Positions 55,702 through 64,000 of a DNA stretch of 64,000 nucleotides are shown here, one piece after another. The stretch spans positions 248,001 through 312,000 of the forward strand of contig CBDAPE010000015.1 of NCBI GenBank assembly GCA_965198325.1, in the 5' to 3' direction. Numbering within the stretch: the stretch's first letter is position 1; each line of letters opens with the position of its first letter. The stretch is from CBDAPE01 sp965198325. Lineage in GTDB: Bacteria; Pseudomonadota; Alphaproteobacteria; UBA828; JAPUJA01. The position numbers were made by a program, and so were the translations under genes. Below the pieces are notes generated by a model. That model had not been told where the DNA came from and searched no databases. It saw only the letters and a list, made by a program, of their open reading frames with translations.

Positions 55702-56706
55702 ATGGCAGTCCGCGTCGCGATCAACGGGTTTGGCCGGATCGGCCGCAACGTCTTGAGGGCAATTCACGAGTCGAAACGGCGGGATCTGAAGGTGGTGGCG
55801 ATCAACGATCTGGGCCCGGTCGAAACCAATGCTCACCTGCTCCGTCGTGATTCCGTCCACGGTCCTTTCCCGGGCACCGTGAAGGTCAAGGGCAAGACCA
55901 TCGATATCGGCCATGGCCCGATCAAGGTTTTTGCGGAGCGCGACCCGAAGCGGCTTCCCTGGGGCCGTCTCAAGGTCGATGTGGCGCTTGAGTGCACGGG
56001 CATTTTTGCGAAACGGGCGCTCGCGGCCCAGCATCTCGAGGCAGGCGCGCGCAAGGTGCTGATTTCGGCGCCGACAGGCGATGCCGATCTCATGGTGGTT
56101 TACGGCGTCAACCACCGGAAGCTGCGCAAGAGCCATGAGGTCGTCTCGAACGCGTCCTGCACGACCAATTGCCTGGCGCCCGTCGCCAAGGTCATCAACC
56201 AGGCGATTGGCATCAAATGCGGTTATATGACGACGGTCCACTCGGTCACCCTCGATCAGCCGGTGCTCGATACGCTCCACAGCGACCTCAACCGCGCCCG
56301 GGCCGCCGGCATGTCGATGATCCTGACCTCGACGGGTGCAGCCCGGGCGGTCGGCCTGGTCCTGCCCGAGCTGGCCGGCAAGCTCGACGGCATGGCCGTG
56401 CGCGTGCCCACGGTGAACGTCTCGATGATCGATTTCAGCTTCACGGCCAAGCGCAGGACCAGCGCCGAAGAAATCAACGCGGCAATCCGCAGGGCGGCCC
56501 GCGGCCCGCTCAAGGGCGTGCTCGGCGTCAACGACGAACCGCTGGTCTCGACCGACTTCAACCACAACGCCATGAGCTCGACGCTCGATCTCAATCAGAC
56601 CGTCGTCATGGACGGCACGTTGTGCCGGGTCCTGAGCTGGTACGACAATGAGTGGGGTTTCTCCAACCGCATGGGCGACGTGGCTGCGATCCTCGGCGCT
56701 CTCTAG
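55702..56706 (+). CDS. gap: Glyceraldehyde-3-phosphate dehydrogenase
   Basis: 334 residues from ATG 55702. N-terminal NAD-binding AINGFGRIGRNVLRAIHES; catalytic Cys in SNASCTTNCLAPVAKVIN; C-terminal WYDNEWGFSNRMGDVAAIL. The residue after VVAIND is Leu (NDLGPVETNAHLL), as in chromosomal alphaproteobacterial enzymes, which may use NAD or NADP. Start of a gap-pgk-orphan-fba-thiE-efp-suhB run on the plus strand. Confidence 0.95.
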   Translation: MAVRVAINGFGRIGRNVLRAIHESKRRDLKVVAINDLGPVETNAHLLRRDSVHGPFPGTVKVKGKTIDIGHGPIKVFAERDPKRLPWGRLKVDVALECTGIFAKRALAAQHLEAGARKVLISAPTGDADLMVVYGVNHRKLRKSHEVVSNASCTTNCLAPVAKVINQAIGIKCGYMTTVHSVTLDQPVLDTLHSDLNRARAAGMSMILTSTGAARAVGLVLPELAGKLDGMAVRVPTVNVSMIDFSFTAKRRTSAEEINAAIRRAARGPLKGVLGVNDEPLVSTDFNHNAMSSTLDLNQTVVMDGTLCRVLSWYDNEWGFSNRMGDVAAILGAL

Positions 56707-56716
56707 AGCGTCTCGG

Positions 56717-57928
56717 ATGACCGCTCCCGCGGATCGGCGCTATCGAACTCTCGACGACCTCGACGTCGCCGGAAAACGCGTTCTGGTAAGGTGCGACCTC
56801 AACGTGCCCATGCGCGAGGGCGACGTGTCCGATCACACGCGGATCGAACGGATTACGGCGACGCTCACGGAGTTGGCCGATAGAAGCGCGCGGGTCGTGG
56901 TGCTCTCCCATTTCGGCCGTCCAAAAGGCAAGATCGTCCCAGCGATGTCGCTCGAACCCCTGTGTCCGGCCTTGAGCGCGGCACTCGGCGGGCGGGCGAT
57001 CGCCTTCGCCAGCGACTGCATCGGAGCGCCTGCGCAGGCGGTCGTCGATGGGCTTGGCGACGGTGCCATCGCGCTGCTCGAAAACCTGCGCTACCAACCC
57101 GGCGAGGAATCCGACGATCCGGCATTCGCCGGCGCGTTGGCCGCGCTTGGCGATCTCTATGTCAACGACGCCTTTTCGGCGGCCCACCGGACTCACGCCT
57201 CTGTGGTCGGCCTCGCCCGGCGCCTGCCCAACGCAGCGGGTCGGCTGATGGCGGCGGAACTCGGCACCCTGACCCAGGCGCTCGAGATGCCCAAACGCCC
57301 GCTGATGGCCGTGGTCGGCGGCGCGAAGATTTCCACCAAGCTCGATCTGCTGACCAACCTCGTCGCCAAGGTCGATGTCCTGGTAGTCGGCGGGGGCATG
57401 GCCAATACCTTGCTGGCCGCCGGCGGAATCAACGTTGGAAAATCGCTGTACGAGCACGACCTGGCCGAGGCCGCGCGCGAGATCCTCGTCAATGCACGCG
57501 AGCAGGAATGCGCGCTGCTCCTGCCCGTCGACGCGGTCATCGCCCATGAATTCAAGAAGGGCGCGGCGTTCGATACGGTGCTGATCGACCAGGTGCCCGA
57601 CGATGCCATGATCCTCGATCTGGGTCCGCGCACGGTGCGCGGCATTTCGCACCGCCTGCAGGATGCCCGCACGCTCGTCTGGAACGGGCCGCTCGGCGCT
57701 TTCGAGATTCCGCCCTTCGATCACGCCACCGTGGTCGTCGCCCAGGAGGCCGCCGCACTCACCGCGGCGGATCAACTGCTGAGTGTTGGCGGCGGCGGCG
57801 ACACCGTCGCGGCGCTTGTGCACGCAGACGTCGTGGCGGGCTTTTCCTATGTCTCCACGGCGGGCGGCGCGTTCCTCGAGTGGCTCGAGGGCCGGGTGCT
57901 GCCCGGCGTCGAGGCGTTGACCCGCTGA
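56717..57928 (+). CDS. pgk: Phosphoglycerate kinase
   Basis: 403 residues from ATG 56717, 10 bp after gap. Makes ATP from 1,3-bisphosphoglycerate in glycolysis, or the reverse. Features: KRVLVRCDLNVPMREG (substrate loop), HFGRPKGK, ALLENLRYQPGEE, VNDAFSAAHRTHAS, GGAKISTKLDLL, GGGMANTLLAAGG, and the nucleotide-binding VGGGGDTVAAL. A longer frame beginning within gap at 56648 is rejected. Confidence 0.96.
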   Translation: MTAPADRRYRTLDDLDVAGKRVLVRCDLNVPMREGDVSDHTRIERITATLTELADRSARVVVLSHFGRPKGKIVPAMSLEPLCPALSAALGGRAIAFASDCIGAPAQAVVDGLGDGAIALLENLRYQPGEESDDPAFAGALAALGDLYVNDAFSAAHRTHASVVGLARRLPNAAGRLMAAELGTLTQALEMPKRPLMAVVGGAKISTKLDLLTNLVAKVDVLVVGGGMANTLLAAGGINVGKSLYEHDLAEAAREILVNAREQECALLLPVDAVIAHEFKKGAAFDTVLIDQVPDDAMILDLGPRTVRGISHRLQDARTLVWNGPLGAFEIPPFDHATVVVAQEAAALTAADQLLSVGGGGDTVAALVHADVVAGFSYVSTAGGAFLEWLEGRVLPGVEALTR

Positions 57929-57984
57929 TTCCCTCGCACCACAGGCATCCGCGGGTCTAAACTGCATCCACGCGGAGGCATTCG

Positions 57985-58419
57985 ATGGCCGAACCGGTTA
58001 TTGTCGTTCACACTTGGAGTCACGCGGAAGCGGCGATCGCGGCGGCCGAAGAGAGAGGCGCCGCGGTCGTGCTGGCGAGCCCGCGTGACGGCGCGCTCAC
58101 AAATGGCCCGGCCTATTACAAGGCGGCGTTCGACGCCGCCCGGCGCGCCCACCCGACGGCCCCGGTACGCTTCCGGCTCGATTGCGGCGACGACGCGGCG
58201 GCCGCGCTGGCGGCGTTGCGAATCGGATTCGCGGAAATTGGTTTTCACGGCCGCCTCGCCGTGGCCAAAAAAATCGCCGATATCGCCCGCCAGGCCGGTA
58301 CCCGACTGGTCCGGGGCGCGGCGGCAAGTCCGCGGAACGCCTTGGATCTGCTCGACTGCGACGATCCCCTGGCGGCCTGTCGGAATCGGCTCGCGGGGCG
58401 GGCGTCGTCGCGCGATTGA
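57985..58419 (+). CDS. Conserved hypothetical protein between pgk and fba
   Basis: 144 residues, no signal or membrane segment. The N-terminus VIVVHTWSHAEAAIAAAEE, a central LDCGDDAAAALAALRIGF and IGFHGRLAVAKKIADIARQ give an alternating alpha/beta pattern, but I do not recognise a family. The position between two glycolytic genes, 56 bp after pgk and 63 bp before fba, suggests co-expression with them. Confidence 0.65.
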   Translation: MAEPVIVVHTWSHAEAAIAAAEERGAAVVLASPRDGALTNGPAYYKAAFDAARRAHPTAPVRFRLDCGDDAAAALAALRIGFAEIGFHGRLAVAKKIADIARQAGTRLVRGAAASPRNALDLLDCDDPLAACRNRLAGRASSRD

Positions 58420-58482
58420 AAAAACCCGTCCGCTGGGCTATCCAACGGGCATAAGCAGAAGACAAAAGGGGAGTACGGGTCG

Positions 58483-59412
58483 ATGCGATTTACCCGGCGG
58501 GTCAAGGAAATCCTGTCCTGGTACGAGGGCGACAATCCAGGCACCAAGGCAAACCTCGCCCGTATTCTGATGCACGGTCGGCTGGCCGGCTCGGGGCGGG
58601 TCGTCATCCTGCCGGTCGATCAGGGTTTCGAGCATGGCCCGGCGCGAAGCTTTGCGCCCAACCCCGCCGCCTACGATCCCCATTATCACTGGAAGCTTGC
58701 GATCGACGCCGGGCTCAACGCCTTTGCCAGCCCGCTCGGCATGATCGAATCTGGCGCCGATACGTTCGCCGGCCAGATTCCCACGATTCTCAAGCTCAAC
58801 AACGCGAACTCGCTTGCCCGCGACAAGGAAGCGCCGACCATGGCGTTGACCGGCTCTGTCGGGGACGCACTCCGGCTGGGCTGCACGGCGATCGGATTCA
58901 CCATTTATCCGGGTTCGGACGCCGCCTACGACATGATGGACGAACTGCGGGAGCTGACGCTCGAGGCCAAGGCCTGCGGGCTTGCGGTCGTCGTCTGGTC
59001 GTATCCCCGTGGTGGCAATCTCTCCAAGGACGGCGAAACCGGCCTCGACATCGTCGCCTATGCCGCGCATATGGCGGCACTGATGGGAGCGCACATCATC
59101 AAGGTCAAGCCGCCGACCGATCATCTGGAACTCGGCGCGGCGGAGACGGTCTACAAGACGCAGGGGATCGATGCCTCGACGCTCCCGGCGCGCATTGCCC
59201 ATGTCATGCAGTGCGCCTTTGCCGGCAAGCGCATCGTGGTGTTTTCCGGCGGCGCGGCCAAGGGCCTCGACGGACTCTACGACGAAGTCCGCCAGCTTCG
59301 GGACGGCGGCGCAAACGGCTCGATCATTGGGCGCAATACCTTCCAGCGCCCGCGCGAAGAGGCCTTGGCCATGCTCGATCAAATCATCAAGATCTACCAG
59401 GGCAAGGCATAA
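58483..59412 (+). CDS. fba: Fructose-bisphosphate aldolase, class I (DhnA type)
   Basis: 309 residues. Archaeal/DhnA-type class I aldolase using a Schiff-base lysine, probably the Lys in HIIKVKPPTDHLE. Other features: LPVDQGFEHGPARSF, FASPLGMIESGADTFAG, VWSYPRGGNLSKDGETG and the C-terminal phosphate-binding VFSGGAAKGLDG and NGSIIGRNTFQRP. Splits fructose-1,6-bisphosphate in glycolysis or runs in reverse. No class II aldolase is nearby. The start is ATG 58483 after GGGGAG. Confidence 0.9.
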   Translation: MRFTRRVKEILSWYEGDNPGTKANLARILMHGRLAGSGRVVILPVDQGFEHGPARSFAPNPAAYDPHYHWKLAIDAGLNAFASPLGMIESGADTFAGQIPTILKLNNANSLARDKEAPTMALTGSVGDALRLGCTAIGFTIYPGSDAAYDMMDELRELTLEAKACGLAVVVWSYPRGGNLSKDGETGLDIVAYAAHMAALMGAHIIKVKPPTDHLELGAAETVYKTQGIDASTLPARIAHVMQCAFAGKRIVVFSGGAAKGLDGLYDEVRQLRDGGANGSIIGRNTFQRPREEALAMLDQIIKIYQGKA

Positions 59413-59422
59413 GCGGCCCGCC

Positions 59423-60082
59423 ATGGGCGGTGAGACGGATGCCGGTGACGAGCGCTGCCGGCTCTATCTGATCACGCCGAGCGATTTCGAACTCGACAGC
59501 TTTGCCGATGCCCTTGCCGCGGCGCTCGATGCGGGCGATGTCGCCTGCTTGCAGCTGCGCCTGAAAACCGCCGACGACGCGCTAATCACGCGCGCCACGG
59601 AGCGGCTCATGCCGATCTGCCATGCGCGCGACATTGCCTTCCTGATCAACGACCGGCCCGACCTCGCGGCCGCATTGGGAGCCGACGGCACCCATGTGGG
59701 CGGCGATGATCTGTCGTGCAAGGCAGCGCGCCAACTGGTCGGGCCCGACGCCACCGTCGGGGTAAGCTGCTACGGCTCACGCCACGCCGCCATGGAGGCC
59801 GCCGAGGCCGGCGCAGATTACGTCGCCTTCGGTGCGTTCTTTCCGACCGATACCAAGACCCCCCGGGCGCGGCCGGAGCCAGAACTCCTGTCCCGGTGGA
59901 GCGACCTCACGGTCGTGCCCTGTGTCGCGATCGGTGGGATCACGCCGGCGAACTGTGCACCCCTCGTCCGGGCGGGTGCGGATTTTCTCGCCGTCGTCAG
60001 CGCCGTGTGGAGCAATGCCGCCGGGCCCGCGGCAGCCGTCGCGGCCTTCAACGAGGCCATTGAACGCGCGCAGCCAAGCTGA
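59423..60082 (+). CDS. thiE: Thiamine-phosphate synthase
   Basis: 219 residues from ATG 59423 (a longer frame reaching back into fba is an artefact). Couples HMP-PP with thiazole phosphate. TIM-barrel features: CRLYLITPSD, CLQLRLKTADD, IAFLINDRPDLAAALGADGTHVG, VGVSCYGSRHAAMEAAEAGADYVAFGAFFPT, and CVAIGGITPANCAPLVRAGADFLAV. It lies between fba and efp. Confidence 0.92.
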   Translation: MGGETDAGDERCRLYLITPSDFELDSFADALAAALDAGDVACLQLRLKTADDALITRATERLMPICHARDIAFLINDRPDLAAALGADGTHVGGDDLSCKAARQLVGPDATVGVSCYGSRHAAMEAAEAGADYVAFGAFFPTDTKTPRARPEPELLSRWSDLTVVPCVAIGGITPANCAPLVRAGADFLAVVSAVWSNAAGPAAAVAAFNEAIERAQPS

Positions 60083-60143
60083 TAGGTTCCGCGCGCGTTC
60101 GCACCGGCTGTGGTTGCGCGTTTTTCCGAACGGACTCAAGGAC

Positions 60144-60710
60144 ATGAAGATCGACGGCAACGCGATTCGCCCGGGCATGATTATCGAGCATCAGGACCGG
60201 CTCTGGGTCGCGGTAAAAATTCAGCACACCCAGCCGGGCAAGGGCGGCGCCTATCTGCAAGCCGAACTCAAGGACATCAAGAGCGGGACCAAGCTGAACG
60301 AGCGATTCCGCTCTTCCGAAAGCGTCGAGCGGGTTCGCCTCGACCAGGCAGATTACCAGTACCTATACGACGACGGCGACATGCTGACCTTGATGCACAA
60401 CGAAACCTTCGAGCAGATCGCAGTGCCCCGGGATCTCATCGGCGAGTCGGCTATCTACCTTCAGGAGGGCATGGTCGTGACCGTCGAAAGTTACGAAGGC
60501 GATTCGATCGGCGTCGCGCTGCCAGAGACCGCGACGGTGGCGGTGACCGAGACGGAACCGACCGTCAGGGGCCAGACGGCAGCCGCCTCCTACAAACCTG
60601 CCCTGCTTGAGAACGGCGTGCGGACCATGGTCCCGCCCCACATCGAGACCGGCACGCGAATCGTCGTGAACATCGCCGATTCGAGCTACGTCGAACGCGC
60701 GCGAGACTAG
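60144..60710 (+). CDS. efp: Translation elongation factor P
   Basis: 188 residues. EF-P rescues ribosomes stalled at proline runs, relevant for the very Pro-rich TolA and OmpA-like proteins of this window. The three-domain layout is visible: KOW-like N-terminus with the modifiable tip lysine in QPGKGGAYLQAEL, OB domains with RFRSSESVERVRLD and GMVVTVESYEG, and the final PPHIETGTRIVVN. ATG 60144 is used. Confidence 0.96.
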   Translation: MKIDGNAIRPGMIIEHQDRLWVAVKIQHTQPGKGGAYLQAELKDIKSGTKLNERFRSSESVERVRLDQADYQYLYDDGDMLTLMHNETFEQIAVPRDLIGESAIYLQEGMVVTVESYEGDSIGVALPETATVAVTETEPTVRGQTAAASYKPALLENGVRTMVPPHIETGTRIVVNIADSSYVERARD

Positions 60711-60720
60711 CGCCCCCGCC

Positions 60721-61518
60721 ATGGCCAGACGCTCTCCGACGCTCACCGCGATGACCGCTGCGGCACTCAAATGCGCGCGCGGCCTGCAGCGGGATTTCGG
60801 CGAGGTGGAACATCTGCAGGTCTCCAAGAAGGGGCCGGCCGATTTCGTCAGCTCGGCCGACATTCAGGCCGAGAAAGTCCTTCACGCGGAGCTTTCAAAG
60901 GCCCGCCCGGGCTACGGCTTCCTGCTCGAGGAAGGCGGCTCGATCGAAGGCTCCGATCCCGATAACCGTTGGATTATCGATCCGCTTGACGGGACGACCA
61001 ATTTTTTGCACAGCATTCCCCATTTCGCGATCTCGATCGGCCTTGAGCGCCAGGGTAAAATCATCGCCGGCGTGATCTACGATCCGCTTCGCAACGAACT
61101 GTTCTGGGCGGAGGACGGCACCGGCGCCTTTCTCAACGATCATCGCTTGCGGGTCTCAGCGCGGCAGTCGCTGGCCGACGCGGTGATCGGCACGGCCATG
61201 CCGTTCAAGGGACGGAGCGCCCACCCCGAATACGGCGCCCAGCTCGATCGGGTCATGGGCCACGTCTCGGGCGTGCGCCGCATGGGTTCGGCGGCACTCG
61301 ACCTGGCCTATGTCGCCGCCGGGCGCTATGACGGGTTCTGGGAATACGGTCTCTCCGCCTGGGATGTCGCGGCGGGTCTGCTTTTGGTGACCGAGGCGGG
61401 TGGCCTGGTTGGCGAGATCGAGGGCCGTGACAACCCTCTGGAAAGCGGCAACGTAATCGCCGCCAACGCTCAGCTGTTCGAACCCATCGCCACGCTGATC
61501 CGCACCCGCGGGCACTGA
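60721..61518 (+). CDS. suhB: Inositol monophosphatase family protein (SuhB type)
   Basis: 265 residues. Metal-dependent phosphatase with the family motifs DFVSSADIQAEK, FLLEEGG (metal Glu), WIIDPLDGTTNFLHSIPHFAISI and SAWDVAAGLLLVTEAGG. SuhB also acts as a ribosomal RNA antitermination factor in E. coli; whether this protein does is unknown. It starts 10 bp after efp, in the same run. Confidence 0.92.
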   Translation: MARRSPTLTAMTAAALKCARGLQRDFGEVEHLQVSKKGPADFVSSADIQAEKVLHAELSKARPGYGFLLEEGGSIEGSDPDNRWIIDPLDGTTNFLHSIPHFAISIGLERQGKIIAGVIYDPLRNELFWAEDGTGAFLNDHRLRVSARQSLADAVIGTAMPFKGRSAHPEYGAQLDRVMGHVSGVRRMGSAALDLAYVAAGRYDGFWEYGLSAWDVAAGLLLVTEAGGLVGEIEGRDNPLESGNVIAANAQLFEPIATLIRTRGH

Positions 61519-61632
61519 TCGGGCCACGGCGCGCCTATACGGTTGTGGGGATTCCGCCTGTGAGCTATGGTCAGGGCGGGACGTAAAACGCAAATCTCCG
61601 AACCGCCGAGGCAGAAATCGGGCGCAGATTCC

Positions 61633-62532
61633 ATGACGTGGCGCTTGCACCATAGCCGATCCCCGCGACCGCCGATGGGAACGGTGGCCGCACTAACCCT
61701 TGTGTTGGGCGCAACCGTGTCGATCGCCGGGCCCGCCGATGCCCAACAGGAATCGCTCACCGTGGGCGGTAGCGGCCAGCCGTCGGTCGAGGTCAATCTT
61801 GGGGCGCTTGAGCCGGTCGCCAGTGCCGGCATGGCGACGCCCGAGCTTCGCGCACCCGCCGTCAGCTCGAACGGTGAAGCACCGATCGTTCTGACCCCAC
61901 CGGCGGGCGCCTTGACGCTCACCCCGATCGCACCGATTACGACGCCGGTCGCTCCGCCGCCCCCGGAGCTGCCGCCGCCCGAGCCCGTGGCGCCGACGGC
62001 GGACTCGTTCGTGCTCGAGCGGCCGGAGGGGACGACGACGACGCCCGATATCGGCGTCACCGAGGTCGTCGAGGTCCCGGAGTTTCCGGCGCCGCAGCCG
62101 GAACCCGAGCCGGCACCGACCTCGAGCGCAACGCTGCCGGAGCCGGCGCCGGCTCCTGTGATCGAAGAACCGCCCGCCGAAGTCGCCGCGCTCACCCCGG
62201 CCGCCGAGCCGCTCGCCGAAGGTCAGGTCCTGCGCGTCGCGTTTGCGCCCCAGCAGGAAGACTTGCCAGTGGACGTCAGCGGCGCGCTCAACACCCTGGC
62301 CGGCCGCCTGCTCAGCGACGACTCGACGCGGCTGCAGCTCCGCGCCTATGCCGGCGGCACAACCGAGCAGGCCAGCCAGGCACGCCGTCTGTCCCTGACC
62401 CGGGCACTCTCGGTACGCTCTTACTTGATCGAGCAGGGCGTGCGCAGTACGCGAATCGACGTTCGCGCGCTGGGGCTGCCCGACGACGGCGGACCCGCCG
62501 ACCGGGTCGATATTTTTCTGATGCGGAACTAA
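61633..62532 (+). CDS. Periplasmic OmpA-like domain protein with Pro-rich linker
   Basis: 299 residues from ATG 61633 (starts at 61567 or 61672 are also possible). Signal peptide near VAALTLVLGATVS with cleavage about AGPADA, a Pro-Glu-Ala-rich region in the middle (~95-200), and a C-terminal OmpA-type segment with VLRVAFAPQQEDLP, LNTLAGRLLSDDSTRLQLR, GTTEQASQARRLSLTRALSV and RIDVRALGLPDDGGPADRVD. It probably reaches to or through the peptidoglycan. It is directly upstream of a MotA/TolQ-like and a MotB-like gene. Confidence 0.75.
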   Translation: MTWRLHHSRSPRPPMGTVAALTLVLGATVSIAGPADAQQESLTVGGSGQPSVEVNLGALEPVASAGMATPELRAPAVSSNGEAPIVLTPPAGALTLTPIAPITTPVAPPPPELPPPEPVAPTADSFVLERPEGTTTTPDIGVTEVVEVPEFPAPQPEPEPAPTSSATLPEPAPAPVIEEPPAEVAALTPAAEPLAEGQVLRVAFAPQQEDLPVDVSGALNTLAGRLLSDDSTRLQLRAYAGGTTEQASQARRLSLTRALSVRSYLIEQGVRSTRIDVRALGLPDDGGPADRVDIFLMRN

Positions 62533-62562
62533 CCGCCCCATCGCGCGCCGGGACGCGCCGAG

Positions 62563-63699
62563 ATGAACCGACTTCACGTCTATCTGATCCGCATGATCGT
62601 GTTTGTCGCGCTCGTCGTCGCGGTCGCAGCGATTCTCTCGGTGTCGATCGCCGATGCGTTTTTGGCCAATGTGGGCCTGAATGCCTTCATTTTGGGTGTC
62701 CTCGTGCTCGGCATGGTCTATATCTTCCGCCAGGTCGTCCTGCTGCGCATCGACGTGGCTTGGATCGAGCGCTTCCGGGAGGGCGAGCCCGGAGTCGAGA
62801 TGCCCCGCCCGCCGCGCCTGCTCCAACCGATGGCTACCATGGTCGCCGACCGCCGCGGCCGGATGAGCCTGTCGGCGCCGTCGATGCGCAGCTTGCTCGA
62901 CGGCATCGGCGCCCGGCTCGACGAATCCCGCGACATTTCGCGTTATCTGATCGGACTGCTCATCTTCCTCGGCCTGCTCGGAACCTTCTGGGGCTTGCTC
63001 CAGACGGTCACCTCGGTGGGCGACGTGATCGGCGGGCTCTCGGTCGGCGAGGATAGTCTGCCGACGGTCTTCACCCGGCTCAAGACCGGCCTCGAGGCGC
63101 CGCTGGCCGGCATGGGCACGGCGTTCAGTTCGTCGCTTTTCGGCCTTGCCGGTTCGCTCGTCCTGGGCTTCCTCGACCTCCAGGCGGGCCAGGCTCAGAA
63201 CCGCTTCTACAACGATCTCGAGGACTGGCTTTCGCGCTTTACCCGACTCTCCTCGGGCGCCGGCATCGCCGAGGGCGACCAGAGTGTTCCGGCTTACGTC
63301 AGCGCGCTGCTCGAGAAAACCGCGGACAGCCTCGACGAATTGCAACGCACGTTGGCGCGCGGCGACGAACGCCGCCAGGCGGCGGATGCGAGCCTGCTGG
63401 CGCTGACCCAGAAGATCGCGACGCTGAGCGATCAGATGCACACCGAGCAGGAGCTCATGGCCAGGCTGGCCGAGAACCAACTCGCCATGAAGCGGGTTCT
63501 CGACGCGCTGAGCAGTGCACGCGAGGCGCCGCTGCTCGACGACAGCAGCCGCACCCATCTGCGCAACCTCGATGTCTATATGAGCCGGCTGCTCGAGGAA
63601 ACCACGTCGGGCCGCAACCAGCTGAGCAACGAGCTGCGCAGCGAGATCAAGCTGCTTGCCCGGACCCTCGCCGGGCGCACCGACGGCGAGCGGCGCTAG
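62563..63699 (+). CDS. MotA/TolQ/ExbB-family proton channel protein
   Basis: 378 residues. Four hydrophobic segments (~8-30, 36-57, 126-148, 180-205); the channel region has the MotA/TolQ pattern LGLLGTFWGLLQTVTSVGD and GMGTAFSSSLFGLAGSLVLGFLDL. The C-terminal ~170 residues are charged and helical (coiled coil), with ALLEKTADSLDELQRTLARG. It is distinct from TolQ (43941), which lacks the long tail. It partners with the MotB-like gene starting at 63730 and may power a third stator-like motor besides TolQR and the flagellar MotAB. Confidence 0.82.
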   Translation: MNRLHVYLIRMIVFVALVVAVAAILSVSIADAFLANVGLNAFILGVLVLGMVYIFRQVVLLRIDVAWIERFREGEPGVEMPRPPRLLQPMATMVADRRGRMSLSAPSMRSLLDGIGARLDESRDISRYLIGLLIFLGLLGTFWGLLQTVTSVGDVIGGLSVGEDSLPTVFTRLKTGLEAPLAGMGTAFSSSLFGLAGSLVLGFLDLQAGQAQNRFYNDLEDWLSRFTRLSSGAGIAEGDQSVPAYVSALLEKTADSLDELQRTLARGDERRQAADASLLALTQKIATLSDQMHTEQELMARLAENQLAMKRVLDALSSAREAPLLDDSSRTHLRNLDVYMSRLLEETTSGRNQLSNELRSEIKLLARTLAGRTDGERR

Positions 63700-63729
63700 C
63701 GCCATGCCGACCCGCCCGAGGGTCGCGCG

Positions 63730-64000
63730 ATGATCCGCTCGCGCGCGCGCCGCTACGGTTCGGACAGCCACATCTGGCCGGCCTTCGTCGACGTTCTCTC
63801 GACGCTCCTCCTGGTCATTATCTTCTTGCTCGTCGCCTTCATGCTGGCGCAGTTCTTCCTCCAAAAGGTGCTCTCGGGCCGCGATGCGGCGCTTGCCGAA
63901 CTCACCGCTCAGGTCCGGGAGCTCGCGCTTGCGCTCGAACTCGAACGACAGACCACCGATTCGCTCCGGCTCGACCTCATCGGCTTGTCGGACGAACTGC
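63730..64000 (+). CDS. MotB-like peptidoglycan-binding stator partner (partial)
   Basis: Only the first ~90 residues are in the window. One membrane helix (~19-40) follows the charged N-terminus, with an aspartate in PAFVDVLSTLLLVIIFLLVAF at the position of the proton-binding residue of MotB/ExbD-type proteins; a coiled coil (ALAELTAQVRELALALELER) then starts. A C-terminal OmpA-like domain is expected outside the window. ATG 63730 has GAGGG nine bases upstream, 30 bp after the channel gene. Confidence 0.75.
   Translation, partial: MIRSRARRYGSDSHIWPAFVDVLSTLLLVIIFLLVAFMLAQFFLQKVLSGRDAALAELTAQVRELALALELERQTTDSLRLDLIGLSDEL

Noticed and set aside
55401..55748. Minus-strand 115-codon frame between the egtB remnant and gap as a missing part of egtB
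   Set aside because: It contains no EgtB-like residues in any frame; it appears to be non-coding or unrelated sequence.
62563..64000. Zorya-type anti-phage system (ZorA/ZorB)
   Set aside because: The channel and MotB-like pair resembles ZorAB only in the shared motor fold. The tail is much shorter than in ZorA, the upstream partner is an OmpA-like protein, and no ZorC/D/E helicase or nuclease is visible. The downstream side is outside the window, so this is not a complete exclusion.

Overview
The window is a high-GC stretch of chromosome, almost entirely coding, that reads as an alphaproteobacterium, most likely close to Rhodospirillales. The evidence is the combination of a CckA-type hybrid kinase at the end of a flgBC-fliE-fliQR-flhB flagellar operon, a perfect CtrA box (TTAA-N7-TTAAC) in front of flgB, a TipF-like flagellar positioning protein, class I lysyl-tRNA synthetase, DhnA-type class I aldolase, a DUF4164/zapA/6S RNA/fau block and a long colinear run yebC-ruvCAB-ybgC-tolQRAB-pal-cpoB-tilS-ftsH-folP-glmM-thiD. 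No CRISPR array, insertion sequence, prophage, tRNA or rRNA was seen.

Layout. 1-4.8 kb: the 5' part of a TPR/O-GlcNAc-transferase-like gene, an HpcH/HpaI aldolase divergent from a MarR regulator with a palindromic site between them, a LysM/Ig-like protein, and a cytochrome c'/dihaem cytochrome c pair. 4.9-10.9 kb: a LOG-family protein, icd, alaS and recA. 11-17.1 kb: the flagellar basal-body/export operon ending in cckA. 17.2-25.9 kb: a DinG-like helicase, class I lysS, pyrD, a lipoprotein, a PQQ-type sugar dehydrogenase and tipF. 26-32.4 kb: a HAD hydrolase, an orphan ACT protein behind a near-perfect sigma-70 promoter, an MFS transporter, ctaA, rnz, a small conserved protein, MaoC and an Ada-like repair protein. 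32.4-48.1 kb: the conserved minus-strand run for cofactor, cell-envelope (Tol-Pal) and recombination genes. 48.2-51.1 kb: a stand-alone protoglobin, a YmdB-type phosphodiesterase, fau, a probable 6S RNA, zapA and DUF4164. 51.4-62 kb: a plus-strand carbon-metabolism run (tkt, gap, pgk, fba, thiE, efp, suhB) interrupted between tkt and gap by a small accessory block. 61.6-64 kb: an OmpA-like protein, a MotA/TolQ-type channel and the start of its MotB-like partner.

The accessory block (53.4-55.7 kb) holds two tandem six-cysteine bufferin-like peptide genes with no MNIO (DUF692) or DUF2063 partner beside them, and convergent to them an intact egtD preceded by only the last ~60 residues of egtB. 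It is the least ordinary part of the window.

Two regulatory or motility genes look broken by single changes: cckA has an in-frame amber codon in its N-terminal PAS region, and tipF is split by a one-base shift at a six-C run. Both are flagellar/cell-cycle genes and both may be sequence errors, but they need checking against reads. Many start sites were moved downstream of the longest possible reading frame using Shine-Dalgarno spacing and family N-termini; each such choice is noted in its entry.
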